64,000 nt of DNA from Bos javanicus. Lineage: Eukaryota > Chordata > Mammalia > Artiodactyla > Bovidae. Location of the stretch: contig NC_083876.1 in the NCBI RefSeq assembly GCF_032452875.1, positions 26,882,001-26,946,000 of the forward strand. The letters are read 5' to 3'. This document shows positions 11,985-22,422 of this stretch, piece by piece (within the stretch, counting starts at the first letter, position 1; each line of letters begins with the position of its first letter). The notes below the pieces were generated by a model that did no database searches, was not told the DNA's origin, and worked only from the letters and a program-made list of their open reading frames with translations. Both the position numbers and the translations under genes were made by a program.

Positions 11985-12756
11985 GTCTATTTTCTCTCAT
12001 CAGATTAAGCAATTTCTATTCTATAAGTTTATGGATTGTTCCTTCTGTTTTTATCTATTCTGCTTTTAATGTGTTTTTTATTGTGTTTTGAGATCTTTTA
12101 ATGTGCTTTTTAGTTGTACAATTTTCATTTGATTTGTCTTGATATCATCTATATCTTGGCTGGGACTTCCAAATTTTGCTGAGACTTTCTATTTTTTATT
12201 TTTCATTTGTTTCAAATGTGCTCATAGGGGCTCATTGAAGCACTTGGTGACTGCTTTAAAATTCCTGTCAGATAATTCTAACACCTATGTCAGCTCCATA
12301 TTGGAATCTGTTAATTGTTTTTTTCTAATTCAGCTTGATATGTTCCTAATTATTATTATGAGGTGATTTTTATTAAATCCTGGATTATTTGGTGTTATGT
12401 TGTAAAATTCTGATTCTGATTAATCTTCTGTTTTAGCAGGCCTCTTCTGACATTGTTCCATTGGGTAGAAATGTACATACAATTCAGGTGAAGAGATTCC
12501 TATCTCTTTGCAAGGTCCAGGTTAACTGTTAGAATTACCCAGTTTGGGATTTATGAGGTAAAAAGAAAGCCCTGGATAGTCATTACCATCCTGGCCAATC
12601 CATTCTTTTAAATCAAAAGTCTTTCTCTCCATCTTTTAGAATTTTCTTATGTTTGCTTTTACATTACACCCAGAATTTTCAGTTGTTTTTAGTAGGAGGA
12701 TTAGGGAAAAGTGTGTCTACTCTTTTTTCAGAAGTAGAAGTCCTGTGCTAATAGAC
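11985..12756 (-). mobile_element. Old L1 (L1M-type) fragment, antisense
   Basis: Matches a well-known antisense L1M stretch: 'cttgatatcatctatatctt', 'gtcagataattctaacacc', 'ttctgttttagcaggcctc', then 'tttcagttgttttta'. The elements are in the expected order and no ORF survives. Confidence 0.7.
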
Positions 12757-12779
12757 TGAAAAAATGAACAGAGCCTCAG

Positions 12780-13012
12780 GGAGAAGGCAATGGTACCCCA
12801 CTCCAGTACTCTTGCCTGGAAAATCCCATGGATGGAGGAGCCTAGTAGGCTGCAGTCCGTGGGGTCGCTAGGAGTCGGACACGACTGAGCGACTTCACTT
12901 TCACTTTTCACTTTCATGCATTGGAGAAGGAGATGGCAACCCACTCTCTGGGGTCTCTGGGGTCTCACAGAGTCGGACACGACTGAAGCGACTTAGCAGT
13001 AGCAGTAGCAGC
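12780..13012 (+). mobile_element. BOV-A2 SINE with internal deletion
   Basis: The first Bov-A monomer is complete (GAGAAGGCAATGG... to CACTTTCATGCATTGG linker). The second begins GGAGAAGGAGATGGCAACCC and then jumps to its last third through a short TCTGGGGTC direct duplication (about 12943-12965). It ends in the usual (AGC)n-type tail. The deletion removes most of monomer 2. Confidence 0.92.
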
Positions 13013-13019
13013 AAGCAAA

Positions 13020-14910
13020 GATCTAATATTTGTGTCCCTGGAGTCCCAGAAGGAGAAGATAAGACTTTTACTTTTTACTATCAGAAACTAGTAAAAGAAG
13101 AGCAAATTAAACTCTAAGTGAACAGAGAAAGGAAACAATAAAGATTACAGTGGAAATCAATGAAATAGAAAAGAGAAAGAGAAAAATCAATGAAACTTAA
13201 AGCTGGTTCTTTGATAAAGCTAATACTATTGGTAAACCTTAAGCAAGAATAATTATAAATAATAAAAAGATACAAATTACCAAAGTCAAAAATGTTATCA
13301 CATAGATCTCAAGGCTATTAAAATGATAATAAGGGAATATTACAAATAACTTTATGCCAATATATTCAAACACTTAGATAAAATAATGATTCCTTTAAAG
13401 ACATCAAAAGTTACTCAAGAAGAGACAGAAAATAAAATAATTCTACATCTATTAAGAACTTGAAATTATACTGGAAGATCTTCCACCTTTAAATCTCTAA
13501 GACTATATGGCTTTACTGGTGATTTCTTTCAAACATTTAGAGAAAAGAAACATAAAAACCCAATAAAAACTATTCTAGAAAATTTAACAGGTAGGAATTA
13601 TTTCATTCTATGAGGCCAACATTGCTCAGACATGGACAGTGATACAAGAAAAGAAAGCTACATACCATTACTCCTCATGAACATAGAATTCAACACTATA
13701 TATAATGGATATTTCCCCAGGAATGAAGCATTTGTTTAAAATAAAATTAATTTATGACATTATCAAACCAAAAATGAGAAGTCATTTGATCATTTCAGTG
13801 TATAAAGAAAAGTTTTTGATAAAGTCTATACATTTTGATAAAAACTTCTGGCAAAGGAGAAATGAAAACTGTTTCAACCGGATAAAGAACCTTTAACAAA
13901 AGCCTACAGCTAACATCGAATTTAATGGTAAAGAACTGAATACTTTCCCCCTGGGATCAGGAGTAAGATAAGAATATTGACTCTCAGCACTTTCATTCGA
14001 TGTTGTATTGAGGTTCGACCCACTGTGTTTAGTGCAGTAAACACACAAAAAATAACAACAAAGCATGCAGACTGGAGAAGAAGTAAAATCCACGGGATTT
14101 GCAAAAAAAATAACTACTAGACCTCATATGAGTTTACTATTGTTGTATAATACAATACAAAGTATTAACAATCAGCTGAATTTCTATATATTAGCAGTGA
14201 ATAATTAGATATTAAAATAAAAATACTGTTTACAATATGACCAAAATACTTAAGTATATTCTGACAAATGATGTGAAAGGCTTGTACACTTAAAGGAACA
14301 AAACACTGCTTGAGAGAAATTGAAAATGACCTATATAAATGGAGAGATACATTGCCTTTGTAGTTCCTAACATTAAATATTAGGAGAATATCAATTCCCA
14401 CAAACTTTGCCTACAGATTTGGTGCAATCCCTAAAATGGAAAACTAATGCAGACTAATTTATGTGAAAGTCACTCAGTCATGTTTCACCCTTTATGACCC
14501 CATGGACTGTAGCCTGCCAGGCTCCTCTGTCCATGGAATTCTCCAGGCAAGAATACTGGAGTGGGTAGATGTTCCCTTCTCCAGGGGATCTTTCGAACCC
14601 AGGGATTGAACCCAGGTCTCCCACATTGCAGGCAGATTCTTTGCCATGTGAGTCACCAGGAAAGCCCAAAATAATTTATAGTAAAGGAAAAATAGTTAAC
14701 GATTGTTTTCAGGTAACTCATATGGTGTGGGGAGGTACAGGAATGAAGATTACAAAGGAGTATGTACAAATTTTCCAGTGGTGACAGATAATATTATTTT
14801 TGATTGTGGCAATGGCTTCTCAGGTCTACAAATATGTCCAAAAGATACCACATTGCACATTTTAAATATGGCTGCCTATCGCATGTTAATTATGCCTCAA
14901 GTTAAAAAAA
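13020..14910 (+). mobile_element. Old L1 (L1M-type), sense ORF2 plus 3' UTR, decayed
   Basis: L1 ORF2 text in the sense orientation and correct order: 'aaatcaatgaaatagaaaa', 'aagctggttctttgataaag', 'ggctttactggtgatttct', 'cattctatgaggccaacatt', 'aaagcctacagctaacatc', 'cctatataaatggagagata'. A 3' UTR-like block follows after the SINE (about 14700-14900). Many indels; the RT coding frame is destroyed. Confidence 0.75.
14463..14667 (-). mobile_element. Bov-tA SINE with target duplication
   Basis: Complete antisense Bov-tA. TAATTTAT is repeated at 14455-14462 and 14672-14679. It interrupts the L1M between ORF2 and 3' UTR sequence. Confidence 0.92.
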
Positions 14911-14934
14911 AAACTAAACTATTTATATAGAATC

Positions 14935-15720
14935 ACACACACACCTTGACAGTAATGAATGAATGAGGTAAAGGAACAGGCTTACAACAAATCCAGCTAG
15001 GTTGGAGTTGGCCTATCTTAAATTTAAGAAAAATACTTATTTTAAATAGCTATAATATCTTTCTAAAGCCCTAATAATGAACGAATATTACCTGATTTTT
15101 TGGTTGTTGTTGTTTTTTATTACCTTGTCTTAGAAGTCTCAGGCCTGGCATTGCAAAATATATTAATCTTTATGCTGTTTGGATTTAAATAATATTTTCA
15201 GGGAAATTTTTTACTATTTCACTAATGAAATAATTAATATGGGTTTCTTCATATTTTAGGATAATTAAAAAGTTTATATATTTATCTTGGTGAAATAACT
15301 TCTATATTGTTGCTGTAAAAATCAATGTTCCTTTCCACATATCCAGATAAGGAAGAAAATAAGTTCTAAGGTCTGAAAATTGTCTCACAAAAACTGTACA
15401 ACATTCCCATGGGTTTCTCAGATTCATGATAAGTATCCATAAATTTCCCAGAAACATTATTATTATTTTCTATCAAGAATCCAAGTATCACTGAGATTAT
15501 CTGTGGTTTTTACCATACTTTTGTAAAACTTAAGCTAAAAAAAGATATATTTGCATACATTTAGAACCCAGTAAATCATGAAAAATGGCCTCACACTCAA
15601 CTATGCCTATAATTTATGTAAGAAAATTCTTCCAGTATGATCATCAACCATTTTTATTGAGCATGCAACCTGTCAAAAGTGTTGCAATAGGCATGATTAC
15701 AGAAACAAGTAGTTTGAACA
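14935..15720. other. Unassigned AT-rich sequence
   Basis: No recognisable repeat or coding feature. A short TTG-rich run lies near 15103-15118. Confidence 0.5.
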
Positions 15721-15724
15721 ACAG

Positions 15725-15855
15725 CATTCATTTATTCAACAAATATTCATTTGAGTTTCCAATGTAGAACAGGCATTTCACTAGGTACTGGGGTTAAAGG
15801 GTCAACAAGAAAGACATGATGCTGGACCTCATGCTGTTAACATTGCAATGGGAGG
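15725..15855 (-). mobile_element. L2 LINE 3' end remnant
   Basis: 'cattcatttattcaacaaat' followed by 'caggcatttcactaggtact' and 'gctggacctcatgctgttaac' is the complement of the L2 3' UTR and its ATGAATGAA-type tail. Confidence 0.7.
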
Positions 15856-15859
15856 ATAG

Positions 15860-16780
15860 AGACTAAATAATAATTTTTGTATTAAGTATATTTCACTTAA
15901 GAATGAAATTAAAATAATCCTTTGATAAAGGTATAGGGCTTACATTTTAATTATACAGTAAAACAGTGAACATGTCATACATTCTAATTTAATGTAAAAT
16001 TTAACAAGATTAGATATGTATATGTACATAGTTAATTTACAACTTCTGAAATAATACATAAAATGTTAAAAAAAAATAAGCTTTTGTGAAAACTTCATTC
16101 CAGCACTTGTTAGTCCTTTGCATAAACAATTCTTGGAGACTTCCCTTTCAGTTACAGTGAACTTGGTGATTCTGACCAACTCTCCTACTAAGTACGTTCA
16201 GAAGGTATGAAAGCCTCTGAAGAAATCTGAGACCTGATCCGATAGATAGGGAAGGATTACTGAGTCGGGATTTAGAAAAGAAAAAAAAAAAAGTCATGGA
16301 CTTGGTGGCACTTTTCCTCTGCAGGTACTTGCTGATTCCTGAGAGGGCTGCTGGAGAATTTGCTGGAAGCCCTCTTAGCTAGGGCACAGTTGTGATGTTC
16401 AGGGGTCACCGAGAAGAGTTCCCTGGTGAACTCTCCATCCTTCAGACTGAAACATCAAAGAATCTCACAACCTCCTCTCCCCACCTCTGCAAGGATAAAA
16501 GCTAGCCAGAGTAGAGAAATCCTTCCAGGAATAGTAATGTATCATCTAATCATCTTCATTTTTAAATTGGGTAAAGGTGATCCAGGGTAGCTAGTACCCA
16601 GACAACTAACAGAAACAAATAAAAACCCTCTATCAGTGAAGATAGAAACATCCTAGACCCTAACTTGCTTATGCAAATATTTTCAGATACAATATCTGGT
16701 ACATATTAAAAAAAAAAAAACACCTTGGATTATGACATAATGATGAATACATGACATCATACATTTATGCAAAACCATAG
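15860..16780. other. Unassigned sequence with A-rich runs
   Basis: Contains A runs near 16279-16292 and 16689-16702 and a slightly more GC-rich block at 16300-16500. No family or exon recognised. Confidence 0.5.
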
Positions 16781-16789
16781 TATGTGCAA

Positions 16790-17115
16790 CACCAAAAGTG
16801 GATCGTAACACCCCAGTCCCACAGCTTATCTAGAAAATAACAGACTCCATAGGCATTGTAGATATTAAGACAATATATGTACTTTAAAATAATTCAAGAA
16901 ATAAAATACGACACTAAGAATTTTGACAAAGTAGTAGAGACTAACAAAGAAAGGACAGAGTAGATTGAAAAAGAATCAAATTCAAAGTCTAGAACTGGAA
17001 ATTACAGTTATCTAAACTAAAAACTCAAAAGATATGTTTAACAGCAAATTATCCAATATGGAAATGAAAATTAGTAAACTAAAAGCTAAGGGAGAAGGAT
17101 ATATACAGAATGAAG
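16790..17115 (+). mobile_element. Old L1 5' part (ORF1-proximal) fragment
   Basis: 'aagaatcaaattcaaagtct', 'agaactggaaattacagtta' and 'atgtttaacagcaaatta' match sense L1 sequence upstream of or in ORF1. Strongly diverged. It may belong to the same L1 as the ORF2 sequence starting near 17385. Confidence 0.5.
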
Positions 17116-17157
17116 CAGTTCATTCCCCCATTTCTTTCTTTTTAGTCTTTACATTTC

Positions 17158-17285
17158 ACCATAATGTAAACTCCCTGAGTCCCAGGACCACATCTTGCTC
17201 ACTGTGCTGACTGTGCTCGCTCACTGGTGCCTAATGGAATTCTTAACTCATAATGGATATTCATTAAATAATTGTTGATAAAAGA
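17158..17285 (+). mobile_element. L2 LINE 3' end remnant
   Basis: 'cataatgtaaactccctgag' to 'attcattaaataattgttga' follows the sense L2 3' UTR from its 'AATGTAAGCTCC' landmark to the 'CAATAAATATTTGTTGA' end. Confidence 0.7.
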
Positions 17286-17530
17286 AATATTTGGTTAGAA
17301 AAATTCACTTCTATAATAACTTTCAAGGCAATACTTTAGACAGAGTGTGTCTAATTAAATACAGTCGGGTATACTGAAAAAAATTATAGGATAATTCCTG
17401 AGTAGTGAGGTAAGGGGAAAAAAGGAAATAAAAGGTATCAGACTTGGGCAGGGAGGATGGTAGAGACCAGTGTTGCTATTCAAACATACTATCATTGTGA
17501 ATGTATTATATCCAACATGGTGTACATATA

Positions 17531-17743
17531 GAAAGCTTAAGTGAAATCACTCAGTTGTGTCCGACTCTTTGCAACTTCATGGGCTGTAGCCTACCAGGCC
17601 CCTCTGTCCATGGGATTTTCCAGGCAAGAATACTGGAGTGGGTTGCCATTTCCTTCTCCAGGAGATCGTCCTGATCCAGGGATTGAACCTGGGTCTCCGC
17701 ATTGTAGGCAGATGCATTACCGTCTGAGCCACCAGGGAAGTCC
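17531..17743 (-). mobile_element. Bov-tA SINE forming the 3' part of a composite insert
   Basis: Complete antisense Bov-tA. On the minus strand it starts GGACTTCCCTGGTGGCTCAG and ends with a TTCACTT-type tail. Immediately past that tail lies GGTGTACATATA (17519-17530). The matching copy of this repeat is not next to the SINE head but at 18165-18176, beyond the retroviral segment. The SINE therefore appears to have been inserted together with that segment. Both components have the same orientation. Confidence 0.9.
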
Positions 17744-18164
17744 ATTGGCAGGTCGGTATGAGCCCCCAACAGGGTTTCTGCCATAAGCCATATGAGGTCA
17801 CTGCTGAACCGCAGAGCAGGGCTCTTCACTTGCTTCACCCAGGGCGTGTCATTCATTCACACAAGCACACTGTAGAGTTAGTAAAGTACAGCAGAAAACG
17901 TGTTCACTAGGAGAACAAAGAATTAGAGCTCCAAGCATCCTTACCTTGTCCTGAAGAATCCTGGATGAGCCCAAGATGAAAGGTTGTTGCTGAACCACAA
18001 AAAGACGCCCAGATTCTTGGCCTCCAGGGGAGAAGAATTCAATCCGGGGCCAGAGACAAGGTTTGATCACTCAGAGCTTTTGTGCAATAGAGTTTTATTA
18101 AAGTATAAAATAGATAGAGAAAACTTCTGACACATACATCAGAAGGGGGCAGAAAGAGTGCCCC
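17744..18164 (-). mobile_element. Endogenous retrovirus R-U5, primer-binding site and leader fragment
   Basis: On the minus strand an AATAAA signal (complement at 18094-18099) lies about 65 nt from the 5' edge at 18164. U5-like sequence follows and ends CTTTCA near 17977. A decayed primer-binding-site-like stretch (about 17957-17975, TTGGGCTCATCCAGGATT) resembles the tRNA-Pro site of gammaretrovirus-like elements. A splice-donor-like AAGGTAAGG is at about 17939-17948, then leader to 17744. U3, gag, pol and env are absent. I recognise it as a bovine LTR family (BTLTR1-like, by memory). It cannot code for anything. Confidence 0.72.
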
Positions 18165-18262
18165 GGTGTACATATAAGTGATTAGAATTAGTAAGTGAAT
18201 TTGGAAATGTTGCTAGATTTAAAGTCAATGCACACAAAAGTCCAAATTTACATATTTATGCT

Positions 18263-18933
18263 TTTTTGTTATTCAGTTGCTAAGTCGTGTCCAATCTTTT
18301 TGTGACCCCATGATCTGCAGCATGCCAGGCTCCTCTGTCCTCCACTATCTGCTGGAGTTTGCTCAAATTCATGTCCAGTGATTTGGTAATGCTCTCTATG
18401 CTGCCCCCATCTCCTTCTGCCTTCAGTCTTTCCCAGCACCACGTTCTTTTCCACTGAGTTGGCTTTTTGCATCAGATGGCAAAAGCAATGGAGCTTCAGC
18501 TTCAGCATCAGTCTTTCCACTGAATATTCAGGGTTGATTTCCTTTAGGATTGACTGGTTTGATCTCCTTGCAATCAAGGGATTCTCAAAAGTTTTCTCTA
18601 GCACCACAATTCAAAAGTGTCGATTCTTTGGCACTCAGCCTTCTTTATGGTCCAACTCTCACATTTGAACATAATTACTGGAAAAACCATAGCTTTGACT
18701 ATCTGAATCTTCGTCGGCAAAACGATGTCTCTGCTTTTAAATATCCTATCTTCATAGCTTCCCTCCCAAGGAGCAAGAGTCTTTTAATTTCATGGCTGTA
18801 GTCACCATCTGCAGTGGTTTTGGAGCCCAAGAAAATAAAATCTGTCACTGCCTCTGTTTGCTCCCCTTCTATTTGCTATGAAGTGATGGGACTAGATGTT
18901 ATAATATTAGTTTTTTAAAATATCTTTTTTTTC
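18263..18933 (-). mobile_element. BovB LINE, 5'-truncated, older copy
   Basis: Antisense BovB 3' ~670 bp, covering the region downstream of the RT catalytic motif to the 3' tail. Near-repeats CATATTTATGCT (18251-18262) and AACATTTATGCT (about 18935-18946) are probably the aged target duplication. Clearly more diverged than the BovB at 22423. Confidence 0.88.
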
Positions 18934-19403
18934 AAACATTTATGCTAGAAATAAATAACTAAGGAATGGAATTTTAAAAGATACAACACTTTTAATGGCA
19001 TCAAAATGTGAAACTCCTATCATAAATATGAAAATACAATGCATAGGGTACTCGACAGAAAAACATTAAAATGGAAATAAATTATATAAATTCCTGAATA
19101 GGAAGAATGTATTGGGAGTTATTATCCAACTAATATTGGGGCTTTGGATAAAGCTGTAATATTTAAGAGGGGGTGTTTGGTATAAGGATAAATTAATGAG
19201 ATAGCTCGGGAAACCCAGTTTTGTAGACATAACACTTGATTTATGACAAAGCAGATAGGAAGACAGTCGTTTTAGTAAATGGTTCTGGGATAATCAGAAA
19301 TACATATGGAAACAAGTGAAACTTGAGTCCTATTTCACAACATTCATAAGTTCAATTCCCTATTATAGATAATGTGAAAGGTTAAATGAATACATCTTAT
19401 GGG

Positions 19404-19611
19404 ACTGAGTTTCTCAACAGCAGCACTATTGCTATTTGGGCCAGATAATTCTTTGTTTGGGAAGCTGTCCTGTGCATTATGGTATGTCTAGCAGCATCCC
19501 TGGCCTCTCTGCACTGAATGCCAGTAACACTGTCAGTTATGACAACAAAAATATATCTAGACATTGACAAATGTCCCCTTGTGCTAAACTGCCTTCAGCG
19601 ATGAACCACTC
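19404..19611 (-). mobile_element. MER5A-type hAT DNA transposon
   Basis: Non-autonomous hAT element. 'gagtttctcaacagcagcac', 'gggccagataattctttgtt', 'agcagcatccctggcctct' and 'gacaaatgtccccttg' follow the antisense MER5A order. Terminal inverted-repeat remnants are TTTCTCAAC and GATGAACCACT. It lies inside the L1. Confidence 0.85.
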
Positions 19612-20104
19612 TTCTAGGAGATAATGTCAAAAAACACTTATTATTTGGGATAAAGAACAACTTCTTAAATAGGACACAAAATGATATAACTGAAAGTAAA
19701 AACTTTTCAATTTGACTACTTTAAAATATATTTCAAAAAATTGTTCATTGAAAACATTATCAGGAGAATGAATAGACAAGCCACAGAAAGGGAGAAAGTA
19801 ATAGCTGTCTAACTGGCCAGAGGCTTATAACCAGATTTTGTAAAGAATTCAATGAGAAAATGATGAAAATAATAGAAAAATGATCAAGCGACTTCACCAA
19901 ATGAATATGTTAAAATGACCAAAAAAAGATATGGAATAGTGTTTGGAATCACTAGTCATGAGGGAAATGCAAGTGAATCAAGACAAAATTCTAGATCTCC
20001 ATCAGAAATGGCACAATGAGAAGCCTGACCACACTGAGTGACTGGAGATACACAGCGGGAGTCAGCACACTTGAATTGTCAGGGGATGAATACTAAGCAT
20101 TTTA

Positions 20105-20870
20105 TGGTCTCTGTCAAAAGTACTTACTGAGGTATCACCTCACACCAGTCAGAATGGCCATCAACAAAAAGTCTACAAATAACAAGTGCTGGAGAGACTG
20201 TGGAGAAAAGGGAACCTGTCTACACTCTTGGGGGGAATGTAAATTGGTGCAGCCACTATGGAGAACAGTATAGAGGCTCCTCAAAAAAACTAAAAAAATA
20301 GAGTTGGCCTATAATCCATCAATCCCTCCCCTGGGCATCCAGAAAAGACACAAACTTGAATTTGAAGAGATACATGCACCCCGATGTTCATAGTAGCACT
20401 GTGTACAATAGCCAAGACATGGAAGCAAATTAAACGTCCATCCACAGATGAATGGGTAAAGAATATATGGTACACATACACAATGGAATATTACTCAGCT
20501 ATAAAAAATAACAAAAAATGCCATTGCAACAATGGTCTTGGAGGGTACCAAGCTAAGTAAACTAAGTCAGAGAGAAAAAGACAAATATCACATGATATCA
20601 TATATGGGATCTGAAAAAAAAAAAAAGAGACTTATTCACAAAACAGAAATTGACTCACAAACATAGGAAACAAACTGATAGATACCAAAGGCGAAAGGGA
20701 AAGGGAGGGATAAATTAGGAGTTTGGGTTTAACAGATACACACTACTATGATAAACAACATATAAAAATAAACAACACAGACTTACTGTATAGCACAGGG
20801 AACTTTACAATATACTCAATATCTTGTAATAACCGATAATGAAAAAGAATCTGAAAAAGAATATATATAT
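20105..20870 (+). mobile_element. Artiodactyl L1 3' end (ORF2 C-terminus and 3' UTR)
   Basis: Sense sequence beginning near 'gaggtatcacctcacacc' and continuing through the ORF2 C-terminus ('ggtacacatacacaatggaa', 'tattactcagctataaaaa') into a 3' UTR containing 'ctgtatagcacagggaact' and 'caatatcttgtaataacc'. The tail is 'aagaatatatatatatgta'. It is better preserved than the preceding L1 and joins it abruptly near 20105. Confidence 0.8.
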
Positions 20871-20892
20871 ATGTACGCATATGTATGTATAT

Positions 20893-21098
20893 GGCCTTCC
20901 CTGGTGGCTCAGATGGTAAACAATTTGCCAGCAATGCAGGAGACCTGGGTTCAATCCCTGGGTGAGGAAGATCCCCTGGAGAAGGGAATGGCTACACCCC
21001 AGTATTCTCGCCTGGAAAATCCCACAGACAGAGGAGCCTGGTGGATTACAGCCCATGGGGTTGCAAAGAGTCAGACATGACTGAAGCAACTTAGCAAG
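20893..21098 (+). mobile_element. Bov-tA SINE
   Basis: Sense copy with a complete head (CTTCCCTGGTGGCTCAG), a B-box-like GGTTCAATCCC and a BovB-like tail ending 'gaagcaacttagcaagca'. It is inserted at the AT-rich tail of the preceding L1. The flanking ATGTATGTATAT/ATGTGTATATAT is an imperfect duplication at best. Confidence 0.92.
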
Positions 21099-21325
21099 CA
21101 TGTGTATATATAACTAATCAATCTTGTCCAAAATTAATACAACAGTGTAAACAAACTAATTTCAAAAGGAAAATACTCTAAACTTTTACCACAAAAGCAG
21201 CCACAGACAATTGGTAAATGAACGGGCATTGTTGTGTTCCCCCCAAACTTTATTTGTAGATATCAGTGGCAGGACAGACTTGTCCAGCAAGCCACAGTTT
21301 GCGTATTTCACGTGTACAGCAACAA

Positions 21326-21474
21326 GGTTGGGAAGATCCCTTGGAGGAGGGCATGGCAACCAAGTCCAGGATTCTTGCCTGTAGAATCCCCATGGACAGT
21401 GAAGCCTGGTAGGCCACAGTCCATGGGGGTCTCAAAGAGTTGGACATGACTGAGTGACTAAGCCCAGCACAGCA
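21326..21474 (+). mobile_element. Bov-tA SINE, 5'-truncated
   Basis: Begins at 'ggttgggaagatcccttgga', lacking the tRNA head, and runs to 'gactgagtgactaagcccag'. The tail is CAGCACAGCACAG. Confidence 0.85.
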
Positions 21475-21910
21475 CAGTGGGCTAGGTACTTTCACATGCT
21501 CCCATATGTTCATGTATTTTTAAAATAGAAACTTTTAAAAAACAATTTCCTGAAAGTTTATGATTTCCTTTTTTTGGGGGGTGGGGGTTGGGGAGAGAGA
21601 AGGCAATATGAATATCCATGTAAAGCAGACTTGGATGATAGCAGACCCACAAGTAAGAAAGTTTCTTCCCCTACAAGGACACTGAGTATAACACCCTGAG
21701 TCAAACTCACAGCATGCCAAGCAGTATTTCTCTTCTCCTGTGACTATTATCAAGCCAAGTAGTAGAATCCTGCAAGTAAAAATTTTTAATGTAGTTCATT
21801 TTCCAATGTTTCCATCTTTCTATGCATTTTACTCAATACTTGGAATTACTTGTCCTATGAAAAATATGGTTTGTACTAGTTAGCACTGATATTCTGACAT
21901 GTATCCATCT
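21475..21910. other. Unassigned sequence
   Basis: Includes a G-rich run near 21574-21592 (GGGGGGTGGGGGTTGGGG). No gene or repeat family recognised. Confidence 0.5.
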
Positions 21911-22087
21911 CATTGGTTCTCAGCTCTGGCTGCATATTAAAATCAGTTGACAACTTAAGGAAAAAAAAAAAACTATGGCTTAAATCTAGCTTAGACTAAT
22001 TAAATCAGGCTCTCTTGGGGTGTGGCCCAGGTGTTTTTGAAGTGCCCCAGAAAGATTTAACGTGTAGTAGGTTTGAGAACCACTAAG
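21911..22087. mobile_element. Small palindromic hAT-type (MER-class) DNA transposon
   Basis: Its ends are inverted: GGTTCTCAGCTCTGGCTGCA on the left and 'gtttgagaaccact' on the right. The central 'attaaatcaggctctc' and 'ggtgtggcccaggtgtttt' match a common non-autonomous hAT-Charlie element. The exact subfamily was not assigned. Confidence 0.7.
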
Positions 22088-22297
22088 CTGTCTGATGGCC
22101 CCAATGAGAAGTGTGCGTAATTAAGTCAGAAATGTTAAATCTGCTTCAATATAGTCAGGAAGAAAAAAAAGTATGGTTTTGGTAAAAATTGGTATTTCTC
22201 ACATAGTTGTTAGTTTATTAAATATGAGATGGCATTTTTCTAAAGCTTACAAATAAAAATGTCTCTCCTGAATATTTAGCATTCATACATAAAAATG

Positions 22298-22345
22298 GGC
22301 TTCCCTGTGGCTCAACTGGGAAAGAATGTGCCAGTGATGGATGTG
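22298..22345 (+). mobile_element. Bov-tA head fragment
   Basis: 'gggcttccctgtggctcaac' then 'gggaaagaatgtgccagtga' is the tRNA-like 5' end of Bov-tA. The homology stops after about 45 bp. Confidence 0.65.
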
Positions 22346-22422
22346 GAAGACAAAAAAATAAAAATCCACTGACCTGTGCTAGCAGGTTCTTATTACTTTG
22401 GCCCCAGCATGCTATTTGAGTC

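Larger units (their letters stand above)
17385..20090 (+). mobile_element. Old L1 ORF2 region, host of several later insertions
   Basis: Sense ORF2 sequence runs from the region before the catalytic RT motif ('ggaaataaaaggtatcagac') through 'gaattagtaagtgaatttgg' (18183), the post-RT region (18950-19390) and the C-terminal region (19640-20000; 'atgaatagacaagccacag', 'tcatgagggaaatgcaa'). It is interrupted at 17531-18164, 18263-18933 and 19404-19611. The L1 text resumes on the other side of each insert, so each can be polarised as younger. No intact frame remains. Confidence 0.72.

Noticed and set aside
17977..18164. Complete LTR or provirus
   Set aside because: U3, a second LTR and all coding regions are missing; only R-U5, a decayed PBS and leader remain.
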